Shown here piece by piece: positions 11,901-25,100 of a DNA stretch of 64,000 nucleotides. This DNA comes from Cliona cf. orientalis. Lineage: Eukaryota; Porifera; Demospongiae; Clionaida; Clionaidae. The DNA lies in contig OZ005705.1 of assembly GCA_963930775.1 (NCBI GenBank), positions 4,650,001 through 4,714,000 on the forward strand, in the 5' to 3' direction. The notes under the pieces are model-generated. The model searched no databases, was not told the origin of the DNA, and saw only the letters and a list, made by a program, of their open reading frames with translations. Both the position numbers and the translations under genes were made by a program. Each line of letters begins with the position of its first letter. Within the stretch, counting starts at the first letter, position 1.

Positions 11901-14900
11901 ACCTACTTACATGTCCCTAGCCTTAGGAATATAATATAATACATGTACCGTAAAATTCCGCGATTATGCCCCACCCCTTTGTGCACCCTAGCATTGGGCA
12001 AAAATGGAGAGGGAGCTTATTATGTGGGATCCGTACATTTCTGTGCTGTAGCTACTGTCTTTAATTGGCTTACGGACTCAAATATCTACACTTTATGGGG
12101 GGGATTTATACCCGAGACGAAGCTACCCATGCACGAACTTGAGCTAAAAGTGCAGGGGGGCTTATGCACGAGGGGCACACAGCTCCATCAGTCATAGCTC
12201 TAGTAAGCAGGTCCACTTACTTGTTAGGCTGCTGAGTGACCCTGGCTCTTTTCCTTCCCTTGCTGGGGGTCGACTCCACCTCATCTTCTTCCCCATTAGC
12301 AGCCTACAAATGAAGAAATTGAAGATACTGCATAACATAATCAAATACGATGGTTTGGTAACTGCAAAAACATTCCAATTTGGAAGTGTTGTATGCATAA
12401 TATGCATTGTTACCCTGCGTACATGTGCAAAGTAATGTTTGTTTTGTTTGTTGTTGGAGTGAAAACTGCCAGATTTTGAGCATCTGATTGATTCATAAGC
12501 ATAGCCAATCTGTGAAAATTGGTGGAAAACTGGCTTCAGATTTCAATCATTTGGCACGGCCCATGAGCGTCACAAGTTTGTTGCTCACACCCATTGACAG
12601 AGCCTACAGCAATACAGGCCATATGCTTCCGCTCATGCACACAACTGCCTAGTATGATATCAGATGGTCAATAAAAACATGCTTGCAGCTGTTGTTGCAG
12701 CTCTCATCTCCATGCAGATTGATGCACATGCAGAATACCCATATTTCTTTTAAAAATTCGGCACGGATGCTTGAGCTTTGCTGAATTTTTATTCAACACT
12801 CCATTGGTGTGCACATTCTATTCCCATTTATAGCATGTATGCGTGATGACCTTTGCTGAAATTTGGAGACAAAGGGTGCCAACTAATTAGAAGGGCAGAA
12901 GGAGTACAGTATGTGCTCTGGGGAGCTCCAGTTGGAAGTAAAGCAAAATTACCAAGCTACTACAATCTTTAAATTAATATCCAAGTTGGTGACTTACATA
13001 CCTCTTCTATACTCTCTTCCTTAACCTCGGGAGGTTTGTTCTTTTTCTTTGGTACTGGCTTTGGCTTAGCTGCTCTGGCAGCTCTGGCCTTCTTGGGAGA
13101 CTGTGGCTTCTTCTCCTTCCCCTTAGCCGGAGTGTTGGACTGACTTTTAGCTCCTTTCCTAGACTTGCTTGGCGTCTTGGAGGTTTCTCGTACTTGCTTT
13201 CCCTTAGCAGCTCTGTAACAAATACAGGTTAACACTTAACACTCCATCTGTAAGGGCTATTAAGGACACCAGTGCACCAGCAAAGGTTCATGTTGGACAC
13301 TAATATTAAGTCCATGATCTAATGAGATAACTTCATGTAAATGTATCCATTATGTTTGAGCATAATAAATAAAGGGATATTTTGGCAAGGTTTTCTAAAA
13401 GCCACTAAAGTCAACATATCCACAATGCTACGTTGACGTCACTGAGGGTTTTTGCATGACAGTACTTCTCTTGTATTTGTTATTGCTGCAAGCATTTCCC
13501 CACATATCCCCTATCCTCTTTAACTTGTGTGAAGAACTATGTTGTACTTTTTTGGTGTTTCAACGACTGAGGTGTTGGGGCTGGCAGATGCCTCTGTCTT
13601 GACTCTCTTGGTTGGAGTGCAGTCATACTCTGGCGGCAGGTAGCGAATATCATTGGGTTGAGCACTCTGAAATATCGCAACAACAATACTCTCCATGCAT
13701 AGTTCAGTTTAATTCACAACAGCCAACCTTTCCTTTGGATTTGAACAACTTGGCAGGGAGAATCACACTTCCATCAAAGCTACCAAGCTTAGGATGATTT
13801 ATCTGTAATTCCAAAAGTTTTAATTTGTAACTTCATTAATTTTAGTATTCAGTTGTACCTTTGACAACAGGACACCCATGGCAAGGTCACAGGCAGCGTA
13901 GATGTTCTTGTTTGACTCTGAGTTGGTTGGATCCTGAGCATCAACTGTCATCTTGATGCTCTCAAGCAGCTTTCTCAAGAATCCATAGTTATCCCCTTTG
14001 ACAGCAATGGGCTCAAGGAAGAACCAAAGGCACCTATGAACCAGGAGACAAAACTAATGCTATAGCCTGGCTAATTAGGAACTTGGAACAGGCTAATATA
14101 TGTAGGTGGTTGTGTGTGTGTGTGTGAGTGGGGGGGGGGGGGGGGGGGGCTTGATTGCCCAAGTTTGTATTGCCCTCCTAGAACTTTCGAACTGGACATT
14201 TATGATACCCCTCCCATTCCACTCCAAGAGAACCATCCAAAACCTCTTTCCCCCATCCCCACAAGAAAAATCATCAAAAACCCCTTCCCTTCTCCCCACT
14301 GCAAGAGAACCATTCAAAACCTCTATCCCAACCCCACCGCCTTTCCCAGTAAATTTGATTGGCATTGTATGTGCAGAGAGACTCACTCTTTGAATACGTC
14401 GAGTTTCTGTGGGTTTGTCCTAGTGAAGTCTGGGTGGTGGGCCACCAAGTATACAGCATGAGACACGGAATACTCTGGGAGCACGGCATGAGGGTTCTCT
14501 ATCAGAAAAAAAAAAAACTTATCAAACGATGCTTTCAAAAAGACAATCAACATTCACACCTTTTGCAAGCGTGTGTTGCTTCAGATATTCTCTTCTCTTT
14601 TCTACACTTGCCATAATCATCCTACGGTACTGTAAGAAAGGACTTCAATAACTCTATGTGAGATGTGTGCCTTACTAGACCCACTTCTAGGCATGGCTTA
14701 TAGTGCTGCACGTGCACTGAAAGTGGTAGTGCATTATACGTAGTATGCTACACATATCTAGATACACAATGATATATGGAGGGTACTAGAGTAGGATCAG
14801 GATGCTTGTACATGTATGCTCTTTCCATATGAAATTGCTAATTTTGTAACCTCCTCCAATTCACCTCATGTTTGGTCTCCTTGTTTGGCTCAATCCCAGC

Positions 14901-17900
14901 ATAAACAAACACTGCGAGATATCTGAGAGGAAGCTGAAGATTCTTAAGACCTTTGTTCAGTTTGATGCCAAACTTCTTCCTGACTTCGTAACATGTATCC
15001 TAAGTAGGAGAACAAGCACAGAATAATCATAAAGACTGCCCCTACAGCCATGGCAACAGGCTCCTCTCTGTGTTTAACACTGGTTGCTATGCTTGAAGTT
15101 GCCACGTTAGCCTTGGAACCAGGCTTTCCCCTCCATGTGCACTTGCTATACTATGGTTTACTTAATAATATCAATCCCATTACTAGACCACATTCTGTAC
15201 TACAAAATAACGGGACAACATGTACGTAAGCGAGAAAGATGGAGACATTGGTTAGCATACCTGCATGGTTAGAGCTATCCTGATGAACTGGTCTGGAGAT
15301 ATCAACTCCTTATAGTTGGGACACTGAGCTAACTTGAGCAGGCCACATGCTGACACCAATCGCAGACGAGAGCGGTCCGGAGCACTGTAGTCAGAAACAA
15401 TACAAGTCAAGAGTGATTTTTTATCAGCAAGTTGTGGTTTAAGACTGACCTGATGTTATCTTCCCCCTGAAGGTCTCCATCATGGAATAGGATAGTGGTC
15501 AACAGCCTCAGAACAGGGGTAGAGGACTTCTCATAGTCTGACATGAGACCCAGTAACCACTTTACCAGTAGCTTGATGCCAAGAACCTAACAACACACAT
15601 ATAACCATGTAAATGTATACATGTAATAGCACTGTCCCCACGTCCATTCCCAGCTTTTCAATTTTGTAATAGGGAGGAGCCTTGGGGACAAGGCTATCAC
15701 AGAGACAGAGAAACTAAGACTGAACTACACATGCATAATGTACATGTAATAGGAGGTACATACATGTACATGTACATGTACAATGTATTACTTAGAGCAG
15801 GAGTTACTCCGGCTTAGAGACAGAGAGTCATCTTGGAATAAGGAGGTGGTTCTAATAGGAGTAGTGACTGACCTTGCTCTGTGTCTCATAGGAAACGTCC
15901 TCATCGCCACACCACTCCTCCCCATCCTCAACATACTCATCTTCCGCCTGTCAACATACAACACAGAGTGTAATCACATAATGGAGACTTGCGTACATGT
16001 GCAGAAAACCCACTCTATCAACGACAAGCAGATTCTTGACAATGAAGTCCCTAATGATTCCTTTGTGCTTTGTTGCAAACACCTCTGGCTGGAGCTTAGC
16101 TATCTGGCCGAGGGAGATGAGCACAGTGTGCAGGTTACTGTCATCATAGTCCAGGTGGGAAACCAGGGACTGCAACAAAATGACTCTTAGTACAATACAT
16201 GAACAAGTAGTGGAGTGTTCTTACAGAGAGCAGCCTCTCCATAACAGGTTTAGGCTCAACCAGGATCTGCTGGATGCACTTGACTGAGTTCTTGGCCAGC
16301 CTGGGATGCCCACTCTGAGCCAACCTTGTCAAGACAGGCTGCAGACACCTGAGCACAGAATAGACAGGTGGGTGAATGTAATGAAAGTCTTTTGTCAGCA
16401 CTACTGACTGCAACAGTGCTGGCATACATATTTCAGACAAACAGTAGACCTACCCTGCAATACTTTTATTGATGTGTTCCCCAGCCAACGTCAGAATCTG
16501 TAACATAGGTCCAGCTATATAGAGGAGGAAATAAAGTTCATTATAGATATAAATCATTTGCATATATATACACGTATTATATTATGCCCACATACACATG
16601 TACCTATTTCCAGATCTTCATTTCTGATCAGACTAACTAGCGGTTCACAGACTTCCTGGCTGCCAAAGTTGGAAGGATTTATTGTAGCCAGCACCTGAAA
16701 TAGGCAAACTTGATTCAAAAGGACTGGCAGATTACTAACCCAGGGCAGGTTGGCAATAGTGGTAACGTGTCATAGAATAGGCTAGTATTGTAGCTGTGCA
16801 CAGACCTTGAGAAGCTGGATGGCTTTCTTTGCTTTTGTTTTCTCTTCCTCCTCCTCCTCCTGGCTGAGACTCAGTGATGGATCACACAGGGAGCCACAAA
16901 CCTAAATAGACAAGCAACTCCACTCACCCTCAACACACACACACACACACATACACTAATGGCATACCTTTTCCGTGACAATCTGGACACACTGGGCATC
17001 TATTAACATGGGGCAAGTTCTGTCCAATAGGCTTCGCATTGTGTCCAGTAGACCAGACTTGGAGCTAAGCTTACTGACCACTTCGGCCTGGATGAATTTA
17101 CAGAGATCATAATGTAAACACCCACAAACTTAAGTGCAAAATTCTCTTTGATCTAGAAGAAAGTGGAGCTTGAAAGCTTTGATGTGGTCGGTAACACCTC
17201 TGCAACTATACAGTATGTACTCTCCCACACTACCTTTAGGGAATGTTCACTACATTTATGCACCTTACCTTTGCCTTGAGTATTTCTTGACACGACAAAC
17301 TGGTGTTGATAGCATTTGACAGAGCACTACTGAACTTGGAATCATCTAGCATAGCAATGAGCTCCCGGAGGTTGCTTTGTACCTTGAGAGGATCAGGAAG
17401 ACCTCCTGCATCAGCACAAAAAAAATCACTTTTAAGTACAAGGCACAGGCCAATGAGTATTCATGTTAGCAGCTGATTTTACAAGCTACATGATACAACA
17501 CACACTAATGAGATATTCTTTGATGGGGTAGGGGCAATTGTCAAGTGACACAAAACAGAAGGGATAATGGATTACAATTAATTGCCAAACTTCAAGGGAG
17601 GGGAAATAGATTAAATTGGCTGTTAAGATTCCAGGGGGAGAGGTACACATCTTCCCACTATTATGATCACAATGCTGTTAAAATTCTCTCTCTGTAACTA
17701 CTAACTGGCCAGCTGGATGATGGTGGAGAGCATGGCTTGCTGCTTCTTGTCCGCATCAAGGTCACTCCTCTTATGAATGGAGAGTAAGTTCAGCAGTCGG
17801 TTACGCAACCTAAGGTAAAAATGCACTGTGAATGTGAGTTCACTTTGAAACACAGTATATTATATCAACTATAGCCGACACTGGTGAAACATACTCAAAA

Positions 17901-20900
17901 CCACTCTGCCTACATGTAGTATATACTAACACAGATATCAACTTACCCATGTCTAGTTAGAAGAATAGCATCAAACGCTCTGCAACAGATACAATAATTA
18001 TGATGCTTTCAATATCAGTATACACGAAGATCAAGACATGCAGACAGACATTGTTTTTTCCACCTACGTACTTGTTAGCATTTTCATCCTCGAGTGTGGC
18101 ATAGACGTTGATCATTCTCTCCATCCTCTCCTGTGGCTTGAGGTTGACTGGGACCAGGCAGCTGAGCAGACACCGCTCCACACACAGCATGTCCTCTGGC
18201 GACTGCCGGTAGTAGCAGTGAAAGATCTTCGTAGGAATCCAACTCAGAGACCTACAATATTATTGGCCATGTATATGTGATTAGTAAGCTAAGTGTATAT
18301 CTGACATGTAGCTTTCCTTAAAAATCAGTATACATACTATTCTTGACAATAGCTAGCCGTGGGTAACAGTCAGTGTAGAAGGATACTACATACAATCATA
18401 CCCGTATAATATTTATTGGCCATCACCTAGCAACCAAAGTTTTTATAGGCAAATTGCTGGCCACCACAGGGGTGTGGGTGATCATAGGGTAGGCCAATTA
18501 TGAGAGGGGGTCACGGGCCAATAAGACAGTTACAAGACCTTAATTGGGGTGCATTCGACCATGCATCTCATGCACCCCAATTAAGGTCTTGTAACTATAA
18601 CGTATATGCATGTGCACATGATATAATTATGAGAAATTTGATACTGCAAGAGACAATACAGTAACAGTGTAGAGTATTGGCTTACTTTGCATCAGATGAT
18701 TTCATGGAGGAAGAGCCTGACGAAAAAGAGCTGGACATCAGCTGCCTGTAGAGGCGAGCCACGTTCCCAATTGACTCTTTACGAATATTCCACTACAGTG
18801 ATTGGGTGGGGATGATGGGAGGGAGAAGAGGATGAATAAAATTAATGAGAAGCTACCGTCACAAAAATATATAGCTTACCACTTTATCTCTCATCCTTCC
18901 CTGCAGATCCTCCCATAACTGAAACAGTACCAATAACAATAATATTATTATGACAAACAATACAGTGCAAGTGATACAGTACTATTTCAAGAATTTCAGC
19001 ATTTTGAATTACCGGTATATTATGTTGTACATATGTAATTGTTACTAAATAAATGGGAATAGATTGCAGGCACAGCTGGAATGTTGAATACTTGCCTCTA
19101 AAATCAAGAGCTACCTATGCTGAATCACCTTAGGATGGATTTTAAATGCGTAGTTTAATGGTTGCATTTTGGTTAAGTCACCAATAAATGCAAAGAAAAC
19201 TCCGTACTGCAATTATTACAGTGTATGTGCACGTTTATGTCTGCGAATCAAATGGACATAAAACACTTCTCATTTAATGGATACTTGCATGCATAAAAAT
19301 TGTCCTGTGGTATTAGAAGAAATACTATGGTATATAGTTTACACTCGCTCTAATCATACTTGTCACTGACCTGCTTGGGCACGGCATCAAAGTTGTCAGC
19401 AGCTGCCTCACAGACAGCTTTGACTACCTCAAGCCTCACTCTCTCCTCCCTGTCATAAAACCTCTCATGGAGGCGCAAGGTGGCATCTTCCCTCAGGTGG
19501 GAGTGGTAGACAAGAAAGTACTTGGAATATCGGACACACTCCACTCGAATCCCAGGGCTCACATCATTAAACCTGGACAGAAAGCATAAAATCATCAAAA
19601 CAGTTGTGATGTATCCAGTGTGTAGCTACAGTGTACATGTAGTAGGATAATGGATAGATTACCTCTGGAGGAAGCAGTTCCAGAGAGGCCTGTTCTCCAC
19701 GGCTAGCTGAGATCCTTTGGGTGAGAACATCCTAGCCAGCAGTTTGGTCACCTCATGGCGCTCGGATATGTCGGTACTCTGAATGGCAAGATTAGTTAAG
19801 TCTATAGCAAGAAACCCTACACCCAACATTTAATGATGAATAACACACTAAGACTACAGTGACCAGGATAGGGAATAAAATTAATGTTTATTATCGGGAA
19901 AGGACTATAGTTTGTGAATATCAAAGAGGTCTTATGTATATATATACATAACCACACAGAGTAAGAAACAGACGTACATACACAAATCTAGATTTGCTGC
20001 CTACACAGAGAAGAGTAGGAATACACTCACCCTGAGCTTGAACTCGAGCTGAGGTAGGACTGAGAGGAGGACAGAGGAGTCAATGCCATGCAGCTCTAGG
20101 ATGAGGTCATAGATATGCTCAGCCACCTCACTCTCAGCGGTCTTCCCCGTCACAAGCATCTTGTTGAAGAACTATCAGAAAAGAAGGCATTACCTATATT
20201 GTAGCTGGATTGAACAGAAAGAGTGTCTCACCAGATGGATATAGGGTTCAATGTAGGAGCTGGTCTTTCTAATAAACTCCACTGTGAAGTTGTAGAGAGG
20301 CTTATTGTCCGACTGCAAAGGAAGATGATTATAGGGCACAACTTAGTCATTAACACAATTTTTAACCAGGCTCTCCCTTGGTTGTTTATCTAAAATTCTA
20401 CGTGAGGTGAGAGCCTGGTTAGAGACTAGGTTTGTACACTCCCAAACTTAACAAGCTAAATTGTATTACTTCAGTTGTACCATATTATGTACATGTACCT
20501 TTACTGGCTCTACAATGTTCAGCAGCACAATATCAATGATCTCCTGTGAGAGGCTCTCTCCCTCCTGCATCAGAGAGGAGAGAATCTCCTGCATGTAGTT
20601 CTTTACTTTGGATGATTGCTCATTGCTGAAGAAAAGGAAAGTAGGGTAGCTACCTCCAGCACAGAAGCCAGCACAAATAATTATCAACTTACTTGATGAT
20701 GGAGAAGATCATCTTGAAGAGGTCAGCTAGAATGTCTTGAGCGTCTATCGTCAGACAGAGAACAAACACACGCAGGTTTGCTAGACTCTGGATAGAAATA
20801 AGAAGATATGCACACTATCATAGCAGAATCACACACACACACACAGCAGACGAGCCATAATATAAGGCAAAATGACAAGTTTTACGTTTACTTGAGCGTG

Positions 20901-21634
20901 ACACAGTTGGGCCCAACACTAAAGGCAATGCATACCTCCAAGAGCTGGAAGCTGTGCTTAAAGGCTGGCTGAGATGGCTTCTCTAGCCCTTGCAACTGGC
21001 TCACAAACAAGGAAAACACAATCTGTATGAGGAAGAAATAGTAATTCCATCACATAAGCAATAAGCTATCATTTGACAGACCTTTGTTTGGTCGTCGTCA
21101 TAAGGGGGATCAGGATAGAATATCCGGAAGACATCAGCAATGCAGCAGGCAGCAAGAGTTCTGACCTCGCGGCTGCGATGATGGTGGAGAAATGGCTGCA
21201 CCAAGTCCTCAGCCGCCTTGTGAAGCACTGAGCTATTGTCATCATCCAGACACTCACACTCACTCAGATACTTATTGCAGGCCTGGACACAAATTACAAT
21301 CAATAGTTCTGTAATACATTCCTTTGGTAGGACACCAAATTATTAAAGACATATTATTCCCTTAATGGGACATCTCTAGCTTAACAGTACAATTACTGAT
21401 AGCAAGAGAAGAGATAAAGCTGTGCTCTGAGGATTTGGTGAGATTACAGCTACCCAATTTGTATAATATACAGCTCGGAATTGACATTTCCCCAGGCCAT
21501 GGGTGTGGTCAAAGAGTATTAATTAATTTCGCTTAGAAGCATCATACCTTGAGTCTTTTAATGAGCTCATCCACACTCAGCTTTGCGTTGAGTTCCTGAA
21601 TAGCACTGGATGAATTGCTTTTTGATCCTGGCAT
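8963..21634 (-). CDS. PDS5: Sister chromatid cohesion protein PDS5, complete
   Basis: I infer 38 GT-AG exons: 21548-21634, 21082-21282, 20936-21022, 20693-20787, 20499-20625, 20232-20312, 20031-20171, 19663-19778, 19371-19572, 18880-18918, 18686-18792, 18072-18251, 17947-17979, 17706-17809, 17269-17405, 16968-17087, 16806-16901, 16604-16694, 16454-16514, 16225-16348, 16014-16169, 15873-15947, 15450-15586, 15261-15384, 14865-14999, 14560-14629, 14387-14498, 13859-14033, 13728-13802, 13548-13666, 13002-13212, 12221-12303, 11711-11807, 11461-11607, 9917-9955, 9687-9737, 9099-9143, 8963-8992. They sum to 1370 codons (1369 aa), like human PDS5A/B (about 1340-1450). PDS5 is a nuclear HEAT-repeat protein that binds cohesin with WAPL and sororin and controls its release and acetylation. 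Recognisable blocks are SVLLSVLPQLEFKLR, LGIKLLVKWLLGL, LRLLTTILFHDGDL and EYLKQHTLAK. Residues from about 1136 on are a basic, low-complexity KGKEKKPQSPKKARAARAA-type tail ending IKRRTRHRR. Least certain are the GT-TAGT donor of exon 14 and the last small exons. Confidence 0.95.
9355..9553. mobile_element. MITE with TA-flanked CCGT ends, in PDS5 intron
   Basis: The element starts TA|CCGTAAATCG and ends ATTTC-type text then ATACGG|TA. Only about the last 8 bp pair well, so it is old or has short terminal repeats. It is AT-rich with no coding potential. It lies in the intron between PDS5 exons 9099-9143 and 9687-9737, and shares its flank and end pattern with the elements at 24164, 36811, 42449, 43467 and 54356. 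Confidence 0.6.
10141..10269. repeat. Two adjacent GC-rich hairpins in PDS5 intron
   Basis: CGGGGTGAGC...GCGAGCCCCG (10141-10164) and AAGGAGTGAGC...GCTCACTCCTT (10237-10269) are short hairpins on either side of a TATA-rich simple stretch. They could be the ends of a small decayed element. No target duplication was recognised. The rest of this intron (9956-11460) holds no exon I can support. Confidence 0.4.
11285..11445. mobile_element. Partial copy of the TACCGTGTTTATGC MITE
   Basis: The right end reads GATCTTGCGTTCTATTAGCA then TAAACATGGTACTCTA, which matches the right end of the MITE at 24164-24326. The interior holds GGTAAAGGTCGTCACACTC, the inverted form of that copy's core. The left terminal repeat is degraded. 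It overlaps the intron just downstream of PDS5 exon 11461-11607, within about 15 bp of the donor. Confidence 0.6.
11944..12190. repeat. Possible decayed MITE in PDS5 intron
   Basis: It begins GTACCGTAAAATTCCGCG and contains ATTATGCCCCACCCC. The far side contains GGGGGCTTATGCACGAGGGG, a rough inverted counterpart of the left interior. The far terminus is not clear. It lies between PDS5 exons 11711-11807 and 12221-12303. Confidence 0.35.
12440..12620. repeat. Second copy of the CCAGATTTTGAG dispersed repeat
   Basis: TGCCAGATTTTGAGCATCTG, then ATTTCAATCATTTGGCACGG and CCCATGAGCGTCACAAGTTTG, follow the same order as 3905-4260. It lies in the PDS5 intron between exons 12221-12303 and 13002-13212. 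It is diverged and non-coding. Confidence 0.5.
14128..14149. repeat. Poly(G) tract in PDS5 intron
   Basis: A run of about 20 G follows a TG-rich stretch, between PDS5 exons 13859-14033 and 14387-14498. Similar G or C runs occur at about 36775, 37681 and 61253. Such runs are prone to sequencing and replication slippage. Confidence 0.8.
18528..18596. mobile_element. Near-perfect palindromic mini-MITE in PDS5 intron
   Basis: Two 27-bp arms are perfect inverted copies: AGTTACAAGACCTTAATTGG leads the left arm and CCAATTAAGGTCTTGTAACT ends the right. They are separated by 15 bp. Transcribed, this would fold into a strong hairpin. It sits between PDS5 exons 18072-18251 and 18686-18792. Confidence 0.75.
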
Positions 21635-22108
21635 AGCTGGTGGAATATGGTGTGCTCTATTTAGAATACCCAACGTTCAACGTATAGAAAGAGCGCCTTA
21701 GGCATTTAATGCTTTTCTTTCTGACAACACATACGAAGAGTTCTCTACTTGGAGCCAAGTAGTGACAGAAAGACAACCGGATAAGGCTTCACTTTTAAAT
21801 GAGATGGGCGATCAGGAAGTACAGCTGCCTTGTTGAAAAATATACTCAGCCGATAATTCTTTGGTCTTTACTTGTTCAGCGTGTGTGAAATAGCCTCAAG
21901 TGAACAGTTTAGCTTAGCCTTGGGCGACTAGCTGGGGAACTGCAACACTCAACGACAGCAATTAACTTTTAATAACTGAAGATAGGAACCGCGCTTGGAT
22001 GAACCTTGACCTTGACCACCCATGTCCACGTGCACATATTAAAATTTGCAGGTATAAACATCTATGAGCCAGCTAAGATTCAGCTCTGCCGTTCGCGTGT
22101 ATTAAAAG
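21635..22108. promoter_or_regulatory. Divergent PDS5-GNPDA promoter region
   Basis: Only 474 bp separate the PDS5 start codon (21632-21634, minus strand) from the GNPDA start codon (22109, plus strand), so both promoters must overlap here. A TATAAA at 22053-22058 is 51 bases upstream of the GNPDA ATG, followed by an ATTCAGCTC initiator-like stretch about 27 bases later. No TATA box is evident on the PDS5 side. A CACGTGCAC E-box-like site lies at about 22028. These are sequence-only guesses. Confidence 0.55.
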
Positions 22109-25100
22109 ATGAGATTGGTGATTTTGGACACATACGATGCTGCCTCTGAGTGGGCTGCTAAGTATGTACGTAATAGGATTCACAAGTTCAACCCAGGACC
22201 AGAAAGATACTTCGTCCTTGGACTCCCTACAGGTACCTAGCTACGTACCTACCTCCTTTGTCATATTTGGGCTACCCAGAATAAGTTGTGCAGTGCAAAA
22301 AAGCTAGGCCTATACATTAAACTTACAAATCTGCAAGCATGGTTTTTGCCATTGGCATAGTATCCAGAAGTGACTGAAATGTTTGAAAGTGGCTACAGAG
22401 ATATTCTGTGGGAAAAATTCATATAGATCATTACATATGACATCAGTGGGCATGTTTGGTAGGGTGTCTTGGAGAACTGGAGCTCTTTTTTTATGGGGAA
22501 AACTGCCTTTGCTGCTCATTAGTCTCGCGAGCCAGACCCTCACACTCTGCAACGTTTTAGTTCTTTCAGGAAAACATGGAGGGAGAGTCTGGCCCACTGC
22601 CTATACTCGTTTGGATCCATCCCGACAAGATTCACATTTTCATGAATCTGATTGGCCAGACAACATCTTGCCCACGTCACGTTAAATGTTTATCCCACGT
22701 ATACAATGTAGCTGGTGAACAGTGAGGTATTTGGGAAATTAACTTACCGTTTGGGTATTTTCTACTATCGAAAAAGTAGTGTCACTTGTTACATTTGTTT
22801 CTTTGTGCTTCCATGGCTAGTATTTCGAGTGAGATTTTGAATTACATCATCCAGTGGCGAAATGTTGTGCAATCATGGATCCAAACGGGCATAGGCAGCG
22901 GGCCAGATCCTCCCTCTGTGTGTTATCCTGAAAGAACTAAATGCTGTGGAGTGTGAGGGTCTAGCTTACGGATGAATGCAGCGTACCTTGAGGTACATTT
23001 ATATAGTTGGCTGGAGTCTATGCACAACTATTTAGTAATACTAGTACAATAGGTGCTGATAGATAATGATTCAATTTAGGGGTGGGGCTTATTTACTACT
23101 GGCTTGGAGGTCACAGAGAGGAAGGGGGGCTTACATGTATTTTTGGGAGGATAACGTCTCCGAGTTATTTTGAGAGCATGCCCCCTCGTGTTTCTCTAGC
23201 ATCTGAACCATGCTCCCCTCCCCACCTTGACGCATATTTCCTAAACAACAGAGACACTTCCCAGAGCCAAATACTAGCTTCAATGGCAGCTTATTATTTG
23301 GTCAATGCAATCAGTGAGTGGACTGAAGCTCAGTACTATTAGAGCCAAAATTCACTCAGCCCTACTATCAATCTTTAATTATGGTGACAACATACATGTA
23401 CATGTAGGTATCCTGAGAATGAGGCTACAGCACTGTACCGCCTGCTTGGCCAGCTGGGTGTCTGTTGTCCCTTACCCACACCACTTGTGTGCTAGCTAAT
23501 GTATTTATCTAGCTGATTATAGCTGCTAGCGTGCAAGTGCCCAAAAGAAGAGATTTGCATACAAATTTAAGTACTGAATATGGGAATATCCACTCACTGT
23601 CGAGGATCAGTTAAAACAATTATTTGAGTAACCACTTCCCCCTTTAGTGCAAATGTGCAAGCTCTGAATACTGAGCATCATTAAGCTCAGTATGGATGCA
23701 AGCAGCCATGTTACTATGCATTGAGGGGTTTTACGTGATGAAAACTATTTTCACTGTTCTTGTGGTAGATACCGGTATGATCTGAAGCATTGAGCAGTGC
23801 ATCAGTTAAGCAGAGATCCTTGCATTTGAGCATTAATTCAAACATGATTGCTTATATTATTATTATTGTGAATCAAGCTTTACGCATGTAGTTTCACATC
23901 TCTTTCTGTATACAGGGAGTACTCCACTTGGGATGTACAAGAAACTCATACAGTTTTATAAGCAAGGACAGCTTTCGTTCAAGTATGTGAAAACTTTCAA
24001 CATGGATGAATATGTTGGTATACCAAGCGATCATCCAGAAAGCTACCATTACTTCATGTATGAGAACTTCTTCAAGCATATAGACATCGACCCAGGTATG
24101 CCTTGCCTTTTTCGGTATACATACACTTAGAGTTATTGCTAACATGCCTGCCGAACATACATACCGTGTTTATGCAAATAGAATGCAAGATCTAATCAGC
24201 ACAAGAAAATACGTGTTCTAGGACTTCTCTTAATACATTTTAATGTAGAGTGTGATGACCTTTACCAGAAAAATCTTAAAAATCATAATTATTTTTTTAG
24301 CTTGCATTCTATTAGCATAAACACGGTACTCTATTAATTGCACTTGTTGATTGGCCACACCTATCAACTATACCTACTCAGAGCATGCATTATGTGGCAT
24401 TGTATTCCTTGACAGCTATAATTATAGGTCCAATATTCCAAGTGTAAATGATTGATTCTTCAGATTTCAGAAACTTGACACTCTTGTTTGATATAAATAT
24501 TGCTTGACTTGCAGCTAATGTGCATATTCCTGATGGCAATTCTAAGGATCTGGAGAAGGAATGCAGTGAGTATGAAGAGAAGATTAAAGCGGCTGGTGGG
24601 GTGGAGCTCTTTATTGGAGGTATGAAAGTACTCATTCTCTTGGTGGGAGAGGGTAGGGGAATGCAAGCATCATAAGGTGTATAAACAAGCCTTTAGTATA
24701 GAATGGGTGCAGAGAGAGCTCCTACCACAGACCACACCCAAACTAAGCCCTCCTATCTGTCGTGAGTTTTGGCTGGGGAGGACATAGATAGTAGGCATAG
24801 AAACTACCCAGCCTGTGAATTTAAATCTTGCTGTGCTGATGTGATAGATTTTCTTATGATTGCTATGCTCTAGTTCATACTCTGGGATTGTCACTCCATG
24901 CATCGTGATGGTGCTTCATTAATTTGGCGATTGGTAAAGTGGGTGAAAATTAAATTTAATGTCTGCATGCCTATGATATTCCGATTGTCAAATTAAAATG
25001 TCATCAATACCAAGTAAGAGTCATAAATTTTCACCAAATTTAATCAGTATAGTGATGGTGTATTTTATTTATTTCAGGCATTGGTCCTGATGGACACATA

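Noticed and set aside
14106-14461. Overlapping plus-strand frames rich in Gly and Pro
   Set aside because: They arise from the poly(G) tract and from reading the antisense of PDS5 exon 14387-14498.
16930-16952. CA dinucleotide run as a regulatory element
   Set aside because: It is an ordinary intronic microsatellite, as are similar runs near 20832 and 35280.
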